Shown here: positions 12,210-14,384 of the stretch, piece after piece | Numbering within the stretch: the stretch's first letter is position 1 | Layout: each line of letters begins with the position of its first letter | Source of the DNA: Bacillota bacterium | GTDB taxonomy: Bacteria; Bacillota; Clostridia; Oscillospirales; Ruminococcaceae | Length of the DNA: 14,384 bases | NCBI GenBank assembly: GCA_029550985.1 | Contig: JAKPGH010000247.1 | Span: 1-14,384, forward strand | Direction: 5' to 3' | Translations under genes and position numbers: made by a program | The notes under the pieces: generated by a model | The model's input: the letters and a program-made list of their open reading frames with translations, nothing else | Told to the model about the DNA's origin: nothing | The model's database searches: none

Positions 12210-12238
12210 TTGACACCGTGCAAATGTAACGGTATAAT
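12210..12238 (+). promoter_or_regulatory. Consensus promoter of the metF leader RNA
   Basis: TTGACA (12210-12215), exactly 17 bases, TATAAT (12233-12238): a perfect sigma-A consensus promoter, 23 bases after the speD stop codon. The start is expected near 12245. Such strength with no gene for 250 bases points to a controlled leader or an abundant RNA. Confidence 0.9.
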
Positions 12239-12244
12239 GGAAAA

Positions 12245-12449
12245 AATTGAAACGTTAAACCCCAGTGCAAAGCAGGTATTGGAATGAAGCGGCTGACCGA
12301 CAACGGCAAACGAATGCTTGACTCCCGGACAGAATGTTGCGGGTGTTTTGTCGTGCCTTGGCGGTCCTTGCTGGCCTGCTGTTTGGGTGTTGAGGAATAA
12401 GAAATCCGCAGTGTCCGGGAGTATGTTTTCATGCCCCGGGCACTTTTTT
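12245..12449 (+). ncRNA. Structured leader with terminator/antiterminator switch upstream of metF (about 205 nt)
   Basis: The RNA runs from a perfect promoter to an intrinsic terminator 47 bases before metF. The segment ACTCCCGGACA (12321-12331) is fully complementary to TGTCCGGGAGT (12412-12422), and inside it TGCGG (12338-12342) pairs with CCGCA (12406-12410). The strand 12410-12422 is also the 5' arm of the terminator hairpin, so the two structures cannot coexist. This is the layout of a riboswitch or attenuator expression platform. I do not recognise the sensing part: no S-box, cobalamin, THF or T-box motifs. A 38-codon Cys-rich frame (12284-12400) lies inside. A 6S RNA is a less likely alternative, since the closed helix spans only about 100 nt and leaves a 75-nt 5' tail. 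Confidence 0.6.
12410..12449 (+). terminator. Terminator in the metF leader
   Basis: Arms 12410-12425 and 12430-12444 form ten continuous pairs (one T-G wobble), a bulged A and five further pairs (one wobble), closing a TTTT loop, followed by six T (12444-12449). It also serves as the only visible terminator for transcripts coming through speD. Confidence 0.9.
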
Positions 12450-12495
12450 ACCCGGCGGCGGCTTTCTTCCCACCAATTCTTTTGAGGTGACGGTA

Positions 12496-13365
12496 ATGAA
12501 ACTGATTGATATCATCGAAGCTCCCAAGCCCTCCCTCTCCTTTGAGATTTTTCCGCCCAAAAGCAGCGCCGCTTACGAGAGCATCCAAAAGGCGGCGGAG
12601 GCCATTGCCCAGCTTTCCCCCAGCTATATGAGCGTCACCTACGGAGCCGGCGGCGGCACCAGCGCTTATACCGTGTCCATCGCCGCGGAGATTCAGAAGA
12701 AATTCAACGTGCCGGTGATGGCCCACTTAAGCTGTATCAGCTCCACCCGGGAAGGGGTGCGCCAGCAGTTGGACGCCATGCGCCAAAACGGCATCGAAAA
12801 CGTGTTGGCCCTGCGGGGGGATTTGCCCTCCGGCACCTTGCCGGAACCCGGCTGGGACTACCACTACGCCAGCGAATTGGTGGCGGAAATCCGGGAGTAC
12901 GGCGGCTTTTGCATCGGAGGCGCCTGCTACCCCGAAGGCCACATCGAATCGGCCAGCCAGGCGGAGGACATCGCCAACCTGAAAAAGAAGGTGGAGGCCG
13001 GCTGCGAATTTCTCACCACTCAGATGTTCTTCGACAACAACATTTATTATAATTTTCTCTACAAGATACGGGAGGCGGGGATTCAGGTGCCGGTGGTGGC
13101 TGGCATCATGCCGGTGACCAACGTCAAGCAGATTTCCCGCATCATCGCCCTGTCCGGCACAGCGCTGCCCCAGCGGTTCCGCTATATCCTGGACCGCTTC
13201 GGCCACAACCCCGAGGCCATGAAGCAGGCGGGCATCGCCTACGCCACCGAACAAATTGTGGACCTGTTTGCCAACGGCGTTCCGGCCGTTCATGTGTACT
13301 CCATGAACAACGCCTCCGTCGCTCAAAAAATCCAGGAAAACCTTTCGGAAATCATAAAAGGATGA
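12496..13365 (+). CDS. metF: Methylenetetrahydrofolate reductase
   Basis: This flavoprotein reduces 5,10-methylene-THF to 5-methyl-THF, the methyl donor for methionine synthase. Its 289 residues fit the bacterial MetF barrel: FEIFPPKS with Glu17, SVTYGAGGG (46-54), MAHLSCISSTREGV (75-88), NVLALRGDLP with Asp109 in the flavin-binding region, EFLTTQMFFDN, and the late VHVYSMNN motif. The ATG at 12496 lies eight bases after GAGG; a GTG at 12489 minus two bases (12487) is in frame but inside the ribosome site. The stop overlaps the next ATG (ATGA), so metF and the reactivation gene are translationally coupled. The leader and terminator upstream suggest control by early termination. Confidence 0.96.
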   Translation: MKLIDIIEAPKPSLSFEIFPPKSSAAYESIQKAAEAIAQLSPSYMSVTYGAGGGTSAYTVSIAAEIQKKFNVPVMAHLSCISSTREGVRQQLDAMRQNGIENVLALRGDLPSGTLPEPGWDYHYASELVAEIREYGGFCIGGACYPEGHIESASQAEDIANLKKKVEAGCEFLTTQMFFDNNIYYNFLYKIREAGIQVPVVAGIMPVTNVKQISRIIALSGTALPQRFRYILDRFGHNPEAMKQAGIAYATEQIVDLFANGVPAVHVYSMNNASVAQKIQENLSEIIKG

Positions 13366-14033
13366 ACACCGTAGAAGTCATCGAGCTTTCGGCACAGGAG
13401 GTGGAAATTCCGCCCCATGCCGTCCGCCGCTATCTGGGGATGGGGCGCCATCAGCCGGACGACGCCCTGCAATCCCTGGTAGAACAGTGCGTGGAGGAAT
13501 TTCACCGCATCGCCCGCTACCGGGCCTGCCGCCTGGTGCTCCCCGTCCAGGTGGAAGGGGAGCGGGTGGATTTTGGCGTTTTTGCCCTTTCCAGCCGAAG
13601 CCTTTCCAAAAATCTTTCCGGCTGCCGGCAGGCCATTTTGTTTGCCGCCACCACCGGAGCGGAAGGGGAGCGGCTGCTCAAGCGGGCGGCGGTCACCTCT
13701 CCCGCCAAAGCGGCGGTGCTGGACGCGGTGGGCACGGCGGCCGTCGAGAGCTTTTGCGACACTCTCTGTCACCGGTGGGCGGAGGAATATGCGCCCCGCT
13801 CGCTGCGCCCCCGCTTCAGCCCCGGCTACGGGGACGTGCCTTTGGAGCTGCAACAAACGCTTCTTTCCTGCCTGGACAGCAGCCGCAAAATTGGAATCAC
13901 CCTGACCCGGTCGCTGCTGATGATTCCCCAAAAATCGGTGTCCGCCGTGGTGGGGATTGGAACCGCCGGCTGCGAAACCAACCTGCACGACTGCCAACTT
14001 TGCGACAAGACGGACTGCCCATTCCGAATGTAG
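13362..14033 (+). CDS. Stand-alone methionine synthase (MetH) activation-domain protein
   Basis: This 223-residue protein corresponds to the C-terminal activation domain of E. coli MetH, encoded here as a separate gene, as known in Thermotoga and Clostridia. That domain binds SAM and helps to remethylate cobalamin that has been oxidised during turnover. Supporting segments are ILFAATTGAEGERLL (92-106), the DAVGTAAVESFCD helix (121-133), RPRFSPGYGDVPLELQ (149-164), which matches the RPxxGYP-type SAM-binding motif, and MIPQKSVSAVVGIG (187-200). The C terminus has four cysteines (Cys204, 211, 214, 219) absent from the E. coli domain, possibly a metal or Fe-S site. It sits between metF (4-base overlap) and metH (9-base gap). 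Confidence 0.88.
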   Translation: MNTVEVIELSAQEVEIPPHAVRRYLGMGRHQPDDALQSLVEQCVEEFHRIARYRACRLVLPVQVEGERVDFGVFALSSRSLSKNLSGCRQAILFAATTGAEGERLLKRAAVTSPAKAAVLDAVGTAAVESFCDTLCHRWAEEYAPRSLRPRFSPGYGDVPLELQQTLLSCLDSSRKIGITLTRSLLMIPQKSVSAVVGIGTAGCETNLHDCQLCDKTDCPFRM

Positions 14034-14042
14034 GAGGCGCCT

Positions 14043-14384
14043 ATGAACGTTTTGGATTGTGTGAAAAAGGGAATTTTTTATCTGGACGGAGGCACCGGCA
14101 CCCTGCTGCAGGAGCGGGGTCTTGCCCCCGGGGAACTTCCGGAGCTGTGGAACCTTATCCGCCCGGAGGAAATCATCGCCGTCGGCAAAGCGTATTATGA
14201 GGCGGGGAGCCATGCGGTCTGCACCAACACCTTTGGCGCCAACGCCCTGAAATTTGACGGCAAAAACGGGCGCCCCACGGTGGAGGAAGTGGTGTTTGCC
14301 GCCGTGGACTGCCTGAAAAAAGCCCAGGCATCCGCCCAGGGAGGGCAGGAAAACAAGTTCATCGCTTTGGATGTGGGGCCACTG
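14043..14384 (+). CDS. metH: Cobalamin-dependent methionine synthase, N-terminal part (cut by window edge)
   Basis: The first 114 residues of a homocysteine methyltransferase domain are visible. YLDGGTGTLLQERG (13-26), the LIRPEEI segment, YYEAGSHAVCTNTFGAN (51-67) and FIALDVGPL at the edge are all typical of the MetH homocysteine-binding module. The zinc cysteines would lie beyond the window. AGGAGG overlaps the stop codon of the preceding gene and lies five bases before the ATG. The separate activation protein upstream predicts that this MetH lacks its own C-terminal activation domain. A betaine- or S-methylmethionine-dependent relative cannot be fully excluded from this fragment, but the context favours metH. 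Confidence 0.9.
   Translation, partial: MNVLDCVKKGIFYLDGGTGTLLQERGLAPGELPELWNLIRPEEIIAVGKAYYEAGSHAVCTNTFGANALKFDGKNGRPTVEEVVFAAVDCLKKAQASAQGGQENKFIALDVGPL

Noticed and set aside
12245..12449. 6S RNA as identity of the 205-nt RNA
   Set aside because: Size and promoter strength fit, but the closing helix encloses only about 100 nt and leaves a long 5' tail. Not excluded; an Rfam search would settle it.
10686..12495. S-box, SAM-II type, cobalamin, THF riboswitch or T-box upstream of speD, metF or proB
   Set aside because: I looked for their conserved core strings (for example GATGAAA/GGCAACC of the S-box and the T-box GGTGGNACCGCG) and did not see them.
1..14384. CRISPR arrays, insertion sequences, phage genes, tRNA or rRNA genes
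   Set aside because: No regularly spaced repeats, transposase or integrase motifs, or tRNA-like cloverleaf sequences were seen on either strand.

Overview
The window looks like a chromosomal segment of a Gram-positive, GC-rich member of the Clostridia, probably the Oscillospiraceae/Ruminococcaceae group. The reasons are strong purine-rich Shine-Dalgarno sites, sigma-A type promoters, intrinsic terminators, an EF-G paralogue of the kind common in Clostridia, and a metF / stand-alone MetH-activation / metH cluster. No mobile element, CRISPR array, tRNA or rRNA was seen.

Layout. (1) Bases 1-2588, minus strand: the front of an F1Fo ATP synthase operon, atpB-atpE-atpF-atpH-atpA, with atpA cut by the window edge. 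The c subunit has the residues expected of a sodium-binding ring. (2) Bases 2663-5247, plus strand: a KdpD/KdpE-type two-component system, with an easily missed 59-residue two-helix membrane protein encoded between kinase and regulator. (3) Bases 5288-7566, minus strand: an EF-G-like GTPase with its own promoter, a roughly 100-base leader and a terminator. (4) Bases 7736-10768, minus strand: proB-proA plus an unrecognised membrane-anchored protein, with one promoter and one terminator. (5) Bases 10822-14384, plus strand: S-adenosylmethionine (SAM) and methionine metabolism, namely speD, metF, a stand-alone MetH reactivation protein and the start of metH.

The most unusual part is region 5. speD and metF are each preceded by a strong promoter and a long structured leader (about 390 and 205 nt) that ends in an intrinsic terminator. 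In both leaders an upstream segment is complementary to the 5' arm of that terminator: 13 of 14 positions for speD and 11 of 11 for metF. Each leader can therefore fold in two mutually exclusive ways, as a transcriptional on/off switch would. I recognise no S-box, T-box, cobalamin or THF riboswitch in either. One gene consumes SAM and the other feeds methionine and SAM synthesis, so two undescribed regulatory RNAs of one SAM, methionine or polyamine circuit is a reasonable hypothesis. Stand-alone non-coding RNAs remain possible.

How the genes work together: the ATP synthase and the two-component system belong to ion and energy homeostasis. ProB and ProA carry out the first two steps of proline synthesis. 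MetF supplies 5-methyl-THF, MetH uses it to methylate homocysteine, the activation protein is expected to rescue oxidised cobalamin on MetH, and SpeD drains SAM into polyamines.
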